Part shown: piece after piece, positions 55,377-63,925 of the stretch
Numbering within the stretch: the first letter of the stretch is position 1
How the letters are laid out: every line of letters begins with the position of its first letter
From: Paenibacillus oryzae
GTDB lineage: Bacteria; Bacillota; Bacilli; Paenibacillales; Paenibacillaceae
Direction: 5' to 3'
Length of the DNA stretch: 64,000 bases
Assembly: GCF_001675045.1 (NCBI RefSeq)
Contig: NZ_LYPA01000052.1
Span: 42,289-106,288, forward strand
The notes under the pieces: generated by a model
The model's database searches: none
Told to the model about the DNA's origin: nothing
Seen by the model: the letters and a program-made list of their open reading frames with translations, nothing else
Translations under genes and position numbers: made by a program

Positions 55377-56517
55377 TATCGTTTTCCGGCTTGTGTCGCG
55401 CTCCGTGATCAATCTCTTTTTGGCCATTATACTGGGCTTGATCAGTACGGCTTTGCTGTTTATGGTCGCTTATTTTCTATCCGGTACGTTTAAGTCGATG
55501 TACTTTATCCGGGGTGTCGGTTCAGCCTTCCTGGACATATTTGGCGGTGCAGATACGGGCGCAATGGTTATAATAGGGGTAGCTTCGTTATTTTATTATA
55601 TTGTGCTGCAATGGGGCATGCTCAAATACATCGGCAATATTAACCAAAACGTAAAGCAAATAGCCGAGGGCAAGCTTTCTATGAATCACCAGCTTCCTGT
55701 CAGGGAGCGCAGTCCGTTTGGCTCAACCGCGGTTTATGTAAACCAGCTGCTTATCAGACTACAGACTGCGCTTGATGAGGAACGGAGAGCGGAGCAAGCC
55801 AAAAACGAGCTGATCACCAACGTGTCGCATGATTTGCGTACCCCGCTTACCTCCGTTGTTGGTTATTTGGGCCTTATTGATCAGGACCGGTACCGTGACG
55901 AGGTTGAGCTGCGCCATTACGTCAGCATTGCCTACGACAAATCCCAGAGGCTTAATGATCTCATTAACGATTTGTTCGAATATACGCGAATGCGCCATGA
56001 CAATATTTCATTGAAGCTGGAGGAGCTGAATTTGACAGAGCTTCTCAAGCAGCTGCTGGTGCAATACCGTTTGGCGTTCCAAGAGGCGGGCATGGAAGGG
56101 TATCTGCATGGCGCGGATGCGCCGGCTATTGTCAAGGCGGATACAACCAAGCTGCTGCGGGTTTTTGAAAATCTGATTACAAACGGCATAGCTTATGGAA
56201 AGGATGGCGGCAGGATCGACGTTTATTTAGTTGTTCTGGAAAGAGAGGTACGGGTGGATGTAGTCAATTATGGCGAGCCGATATCGGCCTCCGATTTGCC
56301 GCATGTGTTTGAACGCTTTTACCGGGGCGACAAATCGCGTACGCAATGGTCAGGGGGATCGGGACTTGGGCTTGCGATTTCCAAAAGCATCGTAGAAAAG
56401 CATGGCGGCGTCATTGAGGCGTTTAGCGATTCCAGGCAAACCTCGTTCCGCGTTTCCTTGCCGAAAGCTCCTAGTCCTGTGAAAGGCCCCCGCCCGGGAA
56501 CGGAAGTAAGCCGGTAA
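55366..56517 (+). CDS. Sensor histidine kinase (VanS-like)
   Basis: 383 residues from TTG 55366, eleven bases after a GGGGGG run, overlapping the regulator gene by 11 bases; TTG 55354 is an alternative. Two membrane segments (about 15-45 and 65-90) flank a short extracytoplasmic loop, followed by a HAMP-like linker, the H-box T-N-V-S-H-D-L-R-T-P-L-T-S-V-V-G-Y, N-box (F-E-N-L-I-T-N-G-I) and G-box (G-G-S-G-L-G-L-A-I-S-K). The small external loop suggests intramembrane or accessory-protein sensing. Confidence 0.92.
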   Translation: MRDNIVFRLVSRSVINLFLAIILGLISTALLFMVAYFLSGTFKSMYFIRGVGSAFLDIFGGADTGAMVIIGVASLFYYIVLQWGMLKYIGNINQNVKQIAEGKLSMNHQLPVRERSPFGSTAVYVNQLLIRLQTALDEERRAEQAKNELITNVSHDLRTPLTSVVGYLGLIDQDRYRDEVELRHYVSIAYDKSQRLNDLINDLFEYTRMRHDNISLKLEELNLTELLKQLLVQYRLAFQEAGMEGYLHGADAPAIVKADTTKLLRVFENLITNGIAYGKDGGRIDVYLVVLEREVRVDVVNYGEPISASDLPHVFERFYRGDKSRTQWSGGSGLGLAISKSIVEKHGGVIEAFSDSRQTSFRVSLPKAPSPVKGPRPGTEVSR

Positions 56518-56607
56518 AAGCTGCGTCCCAAGGGAGTTTTAAGATACATTCCAGACCATTTTAAGGTTTTCTTATGATTCAATTACAGTCTCCTTAAGCT
56601 TCCATGC

Positions 56608-56625
56608 CTATACTTGCAAGTATAG
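56608..56625. promoter_or_regulatory. Perfect 18-bp palindrome before the carboxypeptidase gene
   Basis: CTATACTTGCAAGTATAG reads the same on both strands. It lies 30 bases before the ATG at 56655, a place expected for an operator or a promoter-proximal site. Whether it binds the adjacent response regulator or another protein is not known. Confidence 0.7.
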
Positions 56626-56654
56626 AGATGCGAAGCGGAAGGGGACTTTTTAAC

Positions 56655-57647
56655 ATGATGAATATATCTGAAAAGCTGCAAATGATAGAGCGGCGCGAGA
56701 AAAATAGAAGAAATGCCCTGAAATTGACGGCGGTGCTGGCCATTATTGCAGCCATTTGCCTGGGGTTTCAAACGGTCAAAGGCTCTGCGCCTGCGGGTGG
56801 AGCTGGAATGAATTTGTCTGCAGCCATTCTGATTGATGCCAAAAGCGGTGAAGTACTGTATCAGCATAACGCCGACAGGCCGCTCCCGCCTGCCAGCATG
56901 TCCAAGATGATGACTGAGCTTGTTGTGCTGGATCATATCTATAGCGGGGAGCTTCACTGGAACGATGAGGTGCAGGCGAGCGCTTATGCAGAGGCTATTC
57001 CTGGCTCCAGAATGGGACTTGCGAATGGCGACAAGGTTCTTGTCAGGGAGCTGTTTGAAGCGATGACCGTTTATTCCGCGAATGATGCGGCCGTGGCTCT
57101 CGCCGAGAAGATTGGCGGCACGGAAGAGGATTTTGTAGCCAAGATGAATGAGCGGGCAAGGCGGATTGGTTTATCGAAAACTGCTGTGTTCGGTAACGCC
57201 TCCGGGCTGTCAAAGGAGGATATCGCAAATATACCGGGCGCAGCAAGCGAGCGTGATACGTTGCTTAGCGCCAGAGATACCGCGAAGCTGGCAGGCCATC
57301 TGATCGGCAAATATCCCGAGGTGCTGGAGGTGAGCAGCCGCAGCAGCGTCAAAGTATCCACCAGCAAGCGTACCTTGGCGGCGACCAACTGGATGCTGGC
57401 CGATCAGCCGTTTGCTTACCCGGGCAGTGATGGGCTTAAAACAGGCTATACGCCGAATGCGGGCTATTGCTTCACAGGTACGGTCAAGCGGGGCGAGCAG
57501 CGTTTGATATCTGTTGTTATGGGAGCGAGTTCCAAGGAGGCCCGTTTTTCGGAGACGGCCAAGCTTTATCAACTCGGCTTTAGCCGGCAGGGCTCCAGAA
57601 TTGCGCAGTCTATAAATCCCATGAATATTCATTTTGATGTAATATAA
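56655..57647 (+). CDS. D-alanyl-D-alanine carboxypeptidase (S11 family, DacA-like)
   Basis: 330 residues from ATG 56655 (SD GGAAGGGG). A membrane anchor at about 23-40 places the catalytic domain outside. Motifs: P-A-S-M-S-K-M-M (SxxK), Y-S-A-N-D-A-A (SxN) and G-L-K-T-G-Y-T (KTG). It is shorter than DacA (about 440) and ends soon after the catalytic domain, so the C-terminal PBP5 domain and amphipathic anchor are absent; the N-terminal segment replaces them. It trims D-Ala from stem peptides. It lies 137 bases after the two-component genes. Confidence 0.9.
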   Translation: MMNISEKLQMIERREKNRRNALKLTAVLAIIAAICLGFQTVKGSAPAGGAGMNLSAAILIDAKSGEVLYQHNADRPLPPASMSKMMTELVVLDHIYSGELHWNDEVQASAYAEAIPGSRMGLANGDKVLVRELFEAMTVYSANDAAVALAEKIGGTEEDFVAKMNERARRIGLSKTAVFGNASGLSKEDIANIPGAASERDTLLSARDTAKLAGHLIGKYPEVLEVSSRSSVKVSTSKRTLAATNWMLADQPFAYPGSDGLKTGYTPNAGYCFTGTVKRGEQRLISVVMGASSKEARFSETAKLYQLGFSRQGSRIAQSINPMNIHFDVI

Positions 57648-57722
57648 ACTGACACAATATATTTACTTCTGCTGACAGCCCTTTTATAATGAAGGAAAAC
57701 AGTGTATAAAGAGGTGGAACGC

Positions 57723-58034
57723 ATGGCATTGACGGCAAAAGAAAAGGAGCAACTGCTGCTGGCTATTGCCGCAGATTTGGCCAAACGGCGTTTGAAGCGA
57801 GGAGAGATGCTGGATTATTCTCAAAGCACGGCTTTGATCATAACGGAAATGCGGGAAAGCGCAAGAAACGGGGCATCAGTAGAGGAGCTTCAAAAGCGCG
57901 GCCGCAGCTTGCTTAACCGAAATCAGGTTATGCCTGGCATTCCGGAGATGCTGGCGGAGCTTCATGTCGAGGTGCCTGATGTCGATAGCATGACAACAAT
58001 CAAATTGTATAATCCTATTTATACCGTCCATTAG
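57723..58034 (+). CDS. Orphan urease gamma subunit-like protein
   Basis: 103 residues from ATG 57723 after AAGAGGTGG. It follows the urease gamma (UreA) pattern along its length: L-T-x-K-E-K-E-Q-L-L-L-x-I-A-A-D-L-A-K-R-R-L-K-R-G, L-D-Y-S-Q-S-T-A-L-I, S-V-E-E-L-Q-K-R-G-R, R-N-Q-V-M-P-G-I-P-E-M-L-A-E-L-H-V-E-V-P and the ending I-K-L-Y-N-P-I. No ureB, ureC or accessory genes accompany it in this window; the neighbours are a carboxypeptidase and a MarR regulator. Alone it has no catalytic residues. It may pair with a urease elsewhere in the genome or have a separate structural use. Confidence 0.85.
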   Translation: MALTAKEKEQLLLAIAADLAKRRLKRGEMLDYSQSTALIITEMRESARNGASVEELQKRGRSLLNRNQVMPGIPEMLAELHVEVPDVDSMTTIKLYNPIYTVH

Positions 58035-58197
58035 GCAATGGGCGGCAGAATCAAGGCGTCAGACGCGCTAATTGCGCAATGGCGCTTTTTGGACGTTTTG
58101 CGGCAAAAAGCCTCATCTGTTAATTGACGCTGGGAAGGGTCAGAGCTATACTGATTGAATTAATGATCGGAAAGCTCAAAGATGGGAGTGTCGCGGC

Positions 58198-58647
58198 TTG
58201 GAGGAAATAAACAATGAACGGCTGGCATTGATGCATAAACTGGACGAGGCTTTTCGCGATGTGCGAAAGCAAATCTTATCGGAATGGAATAAAAACAACG
58301 AGCATAATCTTGGCATGACGCATGGCAGAATGCTGATTTTGCTAAATGATAACGGGGCGATGAAGGCCAGCGCGCTGGCGGAGGCGCTGTCGATTACCGG
58401 TGGAGGCGTTACAGGCATTGCGGACCGTCTTATTGAGCTGGGCTACATTAAGCGGGAGAGAAGCCAGGAGGACCGCCGCGCTGTATTATTGACCCTGTCG
58501 GATAAAGGGAAAGCCGGAGTCGGCAGCATGATGGAGGTTCGCCGCAATATTATGATCAAGCTGTTTAAGGGACTAAGCATGGAGGATATGCTCCAAGGCA
58601 TCCATTTGTTTCAAACGATGAGCCAAAATATGGAGAGCCAGGATTAA
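58198..58647 (+). CDS. MarR-family transcriptional regulator
   Basis: 149 residues from TTG 58198, after GGAGTG. The winged helix shows M-L-I-L-L-N-D-N-G-A-M-K-A-S-A-L-A-E-A-L-S-I-T-G-G-G-V-T-G-I-A split over helices, then G-Y-I-K-R-E-R-S-Q-E-D-R-R-A-V-L-L-T-L-S, with the D-R-R wing signature. Ligand and targets unknown. The closest candidate target is the nucleoside importer downstream, whose promoter carries an inverted repeat. Confidence 0.88.
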   Translation: MEEINNERLALMHKLDEAFRDVRKQILSEWNKNNEHNLGMTHGRMLILLNDNGAMKASALAEALSITGGGVTGIADRLIELGYIKRERSQEDRRAVLLTLSDKGKAGVGSMMEVRRNIMIKLFKGLSMEDMLQGIHLFQTMSQNMESQD

Positions 58648-58729
58648 GAAAACGCTTTATTGTTACAGAATCGTGACGGATGTCACACTTTAGTTGAATA
58701 AACGATAGAAAAATGTAGAATTAAGGGGT

Positions 58730-58778
58730 AATTTGTCGATTATTGCGGATTGACAAATTCCAATAAAAATACTAGGAT
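58730..58778 (+). promoter_or_regulatory. Promoter of the nucleoside importer with overlapping inverted repeat
   Basis: TTGACA (58750-58755), 17 bases, TAGGAT (58773-58778) is a good sigma-A promoter. AATTTGTC at 58730-58737 and GACAAATT at 58752-58759 form an inverted repeat, with 14 bases between arms, whose right arm covers the -35. This is a plausible operator. Confidence 0.7.
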
Positions 58779-58844
58779 AAGTAGGAATTGAAAAACATTA
58801 TTCCGGTACGTTATTCTGTACGATCGTGAAAAGGGGAACTTGAT

Positions 58845-59906
58845 ATGAAAAAACAAATGGCTTTGCTGCTTGTCCTGATTTTGGCTGTAGGCGTTATTGC
58901 GGCTTGCGGCGCTAAATCGACCAACTCAGGCAACGCTAACTCGGGCAAAAATGAAAGCAGCCAAAACGAAAACGGCGGCAATGATAAGCCTAAGCAGCGG
59001 ATCGCGCTGGTCCTGCCGGAAGCTATCGGCGTTAACCCGTTTTTTGCTCTGATGGATGAAGGCTTCAAGCGCGCGGGCGAAGAGTTTGGCGTTGAGGTTA
59101 AAACGATTGAATCGACCGACCCTGCAGCATTTGAACAAAACCTGCGCACGACGGTTGCCGAAAATTATGATCTCATTATTACGGCAACGTTCCAGGCCGA
59201 GGACGCGCTTAACAAAATCGCTCCTGAAAATCCGGACAAGTCGTTTGCCATTATCGATACGGTTATCGATCAGCCAAACGTTCGCAGCGTGGTATTCCGC
59301 GAACATGAAGCAGCTTTCCTCCTTGGAGCCGCGGCGGGCCTTTCCACTAAAACCAACAAAGTAGGCGCGGTTGTCGCTATGGATGTCCCGCTTCTTAGCA
59401 AGTATACATCCGGCTTTGAGCAAGGCTTGAAGCATACCAATCCCGATGCTGAACTGCTGATCAATTATGTAGGCAGCTTCACGGATTCCGCAAAAGGCAA
59501 AGAGATGGCGCTGCTGCAATATGACAAAGGCGTAGACTTTATTGCCGGCATGGCTGCTGTAGGCGACCTGGGCGTATTTGAAGCCGCCAAGGAACGCGGC
59601 CTGTACGCTTCAGGCCAAGACGTTGACCGCACGGAGCTTGATCCTGAGCACATCGTATTGTCGCAGCTGAAAGGAACGGATGCTGTAGCTTACGAAACCG
59701 TTAAAGCCTTTGTGGAAGGCACCTTCCAGTTCGGCAGCGCGGATTACGGCCTGAAGGAAGACGGCGTTGGCCTGACCTTCGTTACTCGCGACAGCAAGTC
59801 GGCGCTTAGCCCGTTTGTTGGACAGGAAAACGTGGACAAGCTGAAGGCCATTGCTGAAGAAATCAAATCAGGAACTATTCAAGTGGTTAACCCGCTTGCC
59901 CAATAA
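58845..59906 (+). CDS. nupN: BmpA/PnrA-family nucleoside-binding lipoprotein
   Basis: 353 residues. Signal peptide with lipobox V-I-A-A-C near residue 21, followed by an N/S/G-rich linker (S-T-N-S-G-N-A-N-S-G-K). The ligand-binding domain has R-I-A-L-V-L-P-E, N-P-F-F-A-L-M-D-E-G-F and F-R-E-H-E-A-A-F-L-L-G-A-A-A-G, typical of BMP proteins that bind guanosine and other nucleosides. It is the first gene of an importer with ATPase and two permeases. A hairpin after the stop may raise its level relative to the rest. Confidence 0.9.
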   Translation: MKKQMALLLVLILAVGVIAACGAKSTNSGNANSGKNESSQNENGGNDKPKQRIALVLPEAIGVNPFFALMDEGFKRAGEEFGVEVKTIESTDPAAFEQNLRTTVAENYDLIITATFQAEDALNKIAPENPDKSFAIIDTVIDQPNVRSVVFREHEAAFLLGAAAGLSTKTNKVGAVVAMDVPLLSKYTSGFEQGLKHTNPDAELLINYVGSFTDSAKGKEMALLQYDKGVDFIAGMAAVGDLGVFEAAKERGLYASGQDVDRTELDPEHIVLSQLKGTDAVAYETVKAFVEGTFQFGSADYGLKEDGVGLTFVTRDSKSALSPFVGQENVDKLKAIAEEIKSGTIQVVNPLAQ

Positions 59907-59915
59907 TACCCAAAT

Positions 59916-59944
59916 ACCGGCTGCTCATATGCGCAGCCGGTTTC
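59916..59944 (+). terminator. Partial terminator/processing hairpin between nupN and nupO
   Basis: ACCGGCTGC and GCAGCCGGT enclose an 8-base loop, followed by a short T-rich TTTCCTT. The weak T-run suggests attenuation rather than full stop, a common way to make more binding protein than membrane parts. Confidence 0.7.
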
Positions 59945-59978
59945 CTTGTTGAAATCCATTCGGGAGGAGCTCCGTGCC

Positions 59979-61478
59979 GTGTTGTTGGAAATGGATGCAA
60001 TTACTAAAAGTTATGGCTCGGTCGCTGCAAACAAAGGCGTCAGCTTTAAGCTGCGCAAAGGCGAGGTTCATGCTCTTGTTGGAGAAAACGGAGCAGGCAA
60101 AACAACGCTGATGCGTATTTTATATGGTATGGAAACGCCGGATAGCGGAATGATCAAGCTGAATGGAAGGCCCGTAAGCATGAATAGTCCGATGGATGCC
60201 ATCCGTAATGGAATCGGGATGGTCCATCAGCATTTTATGCTTTTTTCGTCGTTCACCGTTGCCGAAAATATTGTGATCGGTCGGGAGCCGGAAAAAGGGG
60301 TTTTATTCGACCGAAAAGCCGCCGCCGCTGAAACGGTCAAGCTGTCGGAGCAATACGGCATGCCTGTTGATCCCTGGAAAAAGGTTGGAGAGTGTCCGCT
60401 CGGCGTTCAGCAGCGCATAGAAATTTTAAAGGTGCTGTATCAGGGCGCGGAGGTTATTATTTTGGACGAGCCAACCGGCGTTTTGACCCCTCTTGAGGTC
60501 AAGGAGCTGCTGCTGGCGATTCGTCAACTGGCGGATCAGGGCAAAAGCTTTATTCTGATCAGCCACAAGCTCAATGAGGTGCTTGAGGTTGCGGACGTCA
60601 TTACGGTGCTGCGCGACGGCGAAGTAACGGGTACGGTGAAGGCATCGGAAAGCAATGAGGAGCAGCTGTCCCGTATGATGGTGGGCCGTAATCTGGTTCA
60701 GCAAGCACGCGCCGGCATTCAGATTGGCAAACCCGTGCTGGAGCTGGCGGGCATCGGCCTCAAGGGCGGGAAGGCCAAGGCGCTTCTGGACAACATCACG
60801 TTTTCTGTGCGCGAAGGCGAAATTGTTGGCATAGCCGGTATTTCAGGCAATGGACAATCCGAGCTGCTGCAGGTTATTTCCGGGCTGTGCGCACCGGATT
60901 CCGGCAGCGTCAAGCTGCAGGGCAAGGAGGTTGCGGGGTCTCCCGTTCATGCCATCCGTTCAGCGGGAATGGCCCATATTCCGGAGGACCGTTACCAATG
61001 GGGAGTTTCCAAGGATGCAACCGTTGCGGAAAACGGTTTGATGGGCCATACAAAACGCCATCAGCGCCTTGGCATTCTGGAGCGGAAGGATATTCGTGCT
61101 ATGGTTGGCGAATGGGTGAGCCGTTTTGGCATTAAGACAGGTTCTCTGGCTACCAAAGCCCAGCATCTGTCAGGCGGCAATTTGCAAAAGCTCATTGTTG
61201 CCCGCGAGCTTGCCCAGGAAACGCCATTTTTGATTGCGGCGGAGCCTACCAGGGGCGTTGATGTCGGCGCGATGGAAATGATCCATGGCGAGCTGCTGCG
61301 CAGGCGGCAGGAGGGAGGCGCTATTTTGCTGGTATCCTCCGAGCTGAGCGAGGTTTTAAAGCTGTCGGATCGCATTCTGGTTATGCTGGAAGGTAAAATG
61401 GTAGGCGAACTAAGCGCGGAAGCGGCCACCGAAGAAAAAATAAGCTTGTTGATGGCAGGAGGGAAAGCAGTTGTTTAG
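59979..61478 (+). CDS. nupO: Nucleoside ABC transporter ATP-binding protein
   Basis: 499 residues with two ABC domains. GTG 59979 is ten bases after GGGAGGAG. Domain 1: Walker A G-E-N-G-A-G-K-T-T, a degenerate signature L-G-V-Q-Q-R, Walker B V-I-I-L-D-E-P-T-G-V-L. Domain 2: Walker A replaced by G-I-S-G-N-G-Q-S-E, signature L-S-G-G-N-L-Q-K, and A-A-E-P-T-R-G-V-D-V-G. The unequal domains are typical of the sugar/nucleoside (RbsA-like) class. It overlaps the first permease gene by eight bases. Confidence 0.93.
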   Translation: MLLEMDAITKSYGSVAANKGVSFKLRKGEVHALVGENGAGKTTLMRILYGMETPDSGMIKLNGRPVSMNSPMDAIRNGIGMVHQHFMLFSSFTVAENIVIGREPEKGVLFDRKAAAAETVKLSEQYGMPVDPWKKVGECPLGVQQRIEILKVLYQGAEVIILDEPTGVLTPLEVKELLLAIRQLADQGKSFILISHKLNEVLEVADVITVLRDGEVTGTVKASESNEEQLSRMMVGRNLVQQARAGIQIGKPVLELAGIGLKGGKAKALLDNITFSVREGEIVGIAGISGNGQSELLQVISGLCAPDSGSVKLQGKEVAGSPVHAIRSAGMAHIPEDRYQWGVSKDATVAENGLMGHTKRHQRLGILERKDIRAMVGEWVSRFGIKTGSLATKAQHLSGGNLQKLIVARELAQETPFLIAAEPTRGVDVGAMEMIHGELLRRRQEGGAILLVSSELSEVLKLSDRILVMLEGKMVGELSAEAATEEKISLLMAGGKAVV

Positions 61479-62538
61479 CTTGAAAAATATAGCCCAATCG
61501 ATGCTGCAGCCGCTGCTTGCCATCATTGCGGGGCTTGCGGTTGGGGCCATTGCCATCCTTATTGTCGGCGGCTCTGTTGGCGAGACCTATATGGAAATGT
61601 GGAAGGGGGCCTTCGGCAGCTTCTATTTCCTGACTAATACGCTGGCGCGGGCTACTCCAATTATTTTAATAGGTCTAGGCGTTGCACTGGCGTTCCGGGC
61701 GGGCTTCTTCAACATGGGCTCGGAGGGTCAGCTGGTGCTTGGAGCGTTGGCGGCCGCTGTTACCGTTATTTATTTGCCTGGACCGGGCTGGCTCAGGATG
61801 ATTGCGGGGCTGCTGGCTGGCATTACCGCCGGCGGCATCTGGTCGGCGTTTGCCGGATGGCTGGACGCTCGTTTTCGGCTTAATTTACTTATCGTTACGC
61901 TTCTTCTCAACTATATTGCCACTTTGTTTACGGGCTATATGGCTGCTTATCCGTTAAAGGACAAAACCGGCTCCGCCGCCATGGCGCAGACGGTTATGCT
62001 GGATAAGGCGGCATGGCTGCCGAAGCTGTTTCAAGGCATGACGCTGCATGCCGGATTTATTCTGGCGGTTGCGGGAACGCTTTTGCTGTATCTGTTCATG
62101 AAGCATACTGTTAAAGGCTATGAAATTTCGATGCTAGGCGGCAATCCGCTGTTCGCCGGCTACGGCGGCGTGCAGCGCGGCAAGTTGATGATCGCAAGCA
62201 TGTTTGCCAGCGGAGGCTTTGCCGGTTTGGCGGGAGCCGTGGAGGTGCTTGGCACGCAATACCGTTTTCTCGACGGGGCGTTGACGTCGCCTGGATATGC
62301 GTGGTCCGGCATTATGGCCACTCTGCTTGCCGGCTCCAACCCCCTTGGCACGGCGCTGGCCGCGCTCTTGCTTGCGGCGCTGCAAACCGGGGGTATGGGC
62401 ATGGAGCGCAACACGGATGTTCCTTTGGAAGTTTCTAGCATCATTCAGGCGGCCTTAATTTTGTTTGTATCCGCCAAGCTGACACTATCGTTTATCAAGC
62501 GCAAGAAAGCGAGGTCGAAAAATGGATCAGCTGTTTGA
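61471..62538 (+). CDS. nupP: Nucleoside ABC transporter permease, subunit 1
   Basis: 355 residues from TTG 61471 after GGAGGG. BPD_transp_2-type permease with about nine to ten membrane segments; F-F-N-M-G-S-E-G-Q-L-V-L-G-A and N-P-L-F-A-G-Y-G-G are family motifs. Ends with a basic K-K-A-R-S-K-N tail. It overlaps nupQ by 17 bases. In B. subtilis the equivalent genes are nupP and nupQ (yufP, yufQ). Confidence 0.92.
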   Translation: MFSLKNIAQSMLQPLLAIIAGLAVGAIAILIVGGSVGETYMEMWKGAFGSFYFLTNTLARATPIILIGLGVALAFRAGFFNMGSEGQLVLGALAAAVTVIYLPGPGWLRMIAGLLAGITAGGIWSAFAGWLDARFRLNLLIVTLLLNYIATLFTGYMAAYPLKDKTGSAAMAQTVMLDKAAWLPKLFQGMTLHAGFILAVAGTLLLYLFMKHTVKGYEISMLGGNPLFAGYGGVQRGKLMIASMFASGGFAGLAGAVEVLGTQYRFLDGALTSPGYAWSGIMATLLAGSNPLGTALAALLLAALQTGGMGMERNTDVPLEVSSIIQAALILFVSAKLTLSFIKRKKARSKNGSAV

Positions 62539-63445
62539 TGTTTCGTTGTTCGCCTCCGCGCTTCGTATGCTTGCGCCAATTTTGCTTGCCGCCCTTGGCG
62601 GAGCAATCTGTGCCAGAGTCGGTTTGTTTAACGTAGGACTGGAGGGGCTGATGCTCGTTGGCGCTTTTGCTGCCATAGCCGGGAATTATTGGACAGGCAG
62701 CGTAGCTGCCGGGGTATTGCTTGCCATGATATGCTCCGTCCTGTTTTCGTTATTGCTCGGCTATATGAGCATTCATCTTAAAGCCAATGTTATCGTTGTG
62801 GGCATTGCGCTCAACTTTCTTGCGTTAGGTTTGACAACCTTTGCGCTGCGCGCTATTTTTAATGTAAAGGGCGCTTATTACGACAAAAATATGAAGGGTT
62901 TGCCCAAATGGGACATCCCCCTGATTAAAGATATTCCGTGGCTTGGCGACCTTTTGTCGGGACACTCCATATTGATCTATATTTCCATCCTGATTGTAAT
63001 CGGCCTTCAGTTTTATTTGTTCAAAACGGTATCCGGCTTCCGACTGCTGGCTGCCGGAGAAAATCCGACGGCGGCCAGGAGCCTTGGCATCAAGGTGTCC
63101 CGTATCCAATACGGAGCCGTGTTGATGAGCGGCGTGTTATGCGGCCTTGCAGGCGCCCAGTTGTCGCTTGGCAACGTAACGATGTTTACGGAGGGCATGA
63201 CGGATGGAAGGGGCTTCATCGCGCTGGTAGCCACCATGCTTGGCCAATCCAATCCGCTTGGCGTAGCGGCGGCAAGCCTGCTGTTCGGCTTTATGGAATC
63301 GCTCAGCATCCGGCTGCAGGGCTTTGCGTTGCCGACTCATTTCACCATGATGGTGCCATATGTGGTGACGCTGATCGCCATGTTTTTCTTCAAGGACAAG
63401 GGCTATCTCCAGGAGGCGAGAAAGTCCAACGAAAGCTCGCGGTAA
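62522..63445 (+). CDS. nupQ: Nucleoside ABC transporter permease, subunit 2
   Basis: 307 residues, second permease of the importer, with L-F-N-V-G-L-E-G-L-M-L-V-G-A-F and A-A-G-E-N-P-T-A-A-R-S-L-G-I-K as the motifs that correspond to those in nupP. About eight membrane segments. Last gene of the operon; no classical terminator follows directly, but the 52-bp hairpin array begins about 100 bases later. Confidence 0.92.
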   Translation: MDQLFDVSLFASALRMLAPILLAALGGAICARVGLFNVGLEGLMLVGAFAAIAGNYWTGSVAAGVLLAMICSVLFSLLLGYMSIHLKANVIVVGIALNFLALGLTTFALRAIFNVKGAYYDKNMKGLPKWDIPLIKDIPWLGDLLSGHSILIYISILIVIGLQFYLFKTVSGFRLLAAGENPTAARSLGIKVSRIQYGAVLMSGVLCGLAGAQLSLGNVTMFTEGMTDGRGFIALVATMLGQSNPLGVAAASLLFGFMESLSIRLQGFALPTHFTMMVPYVVTLIAMFFFKDKGYLQEARKSNESSR

Positions 63446-63544
63446 CAGGTTTGTTCAACGGCCCCAGGTTTGCGGGACAATGAGTTTGAAGCTAGGCGAA
63501 GGTGTTGAACGTTACTTGCCCCGACTAGCGGGCGATTGCGGGTT

Positions 63545-63925
63545 TTGTGCGATTCATCGTACAAAATAGAGCGAAGCAGCGCTATGGTTTGGGATTTTGT
63601 ACGATTCGTCGTACAAAATGGAGCGAAGCAGCGCTATGGTTTGGGATTTTGTACGATTGGTCGTACAAAATGGAGCGAAGCAGCGCTATGGTTTGGGATT
63701 TTGTACGATTCGTCGTACAAAATGAAGCGAAGCAGCGCTGCGATTTGGGATTTTGTACGATTGGTCGTACAAAAAGGAGCGAAGCAGCGCTGCGATTTGG
63801 GATTTTGTACGATTGGTCGTACAAAATAGAGCGAAGCAGCGCTGCGGTTTGGGATTTTGTACGATTCGTCGTACAAAATGGAGCGAAGAAGCGCTACGGT
63901 TTGGAATTTTGTACGATTTATCGTT
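63545..63925. repeat. Tandem array of seven 52-bp dyad-bearing repeats
   Basis: GTACAAAAT(A/G)GAGCG starts units at 63559, 63611, 63663, 63715, 63767, 63819 and 63871, an exact 52-bp period, with a decayed edge at both ends. Each junction holds TTTTGTACGA - TTCG or TTGG - TCGTACAAAA, a 10-bp stem with a four-base loop, and each unit also holds AGCG-AAGCAG-CGCT. Loop and body bases vary slightly from unit to unit while the stem is kept. Because 52 is not a multiple of three, open frames here are repeat artefacts. Bases 63926-64000 show nothing further. Confidence 0.95.

Noticed and set aside
58650..58844. Purine riboswitch before the nucleoside importer
   Set aside because: The conserved loop sequences of purine riboswitches are not seen; the inverted repeat at 58730-58759 overlaps the promoter rather than following it.
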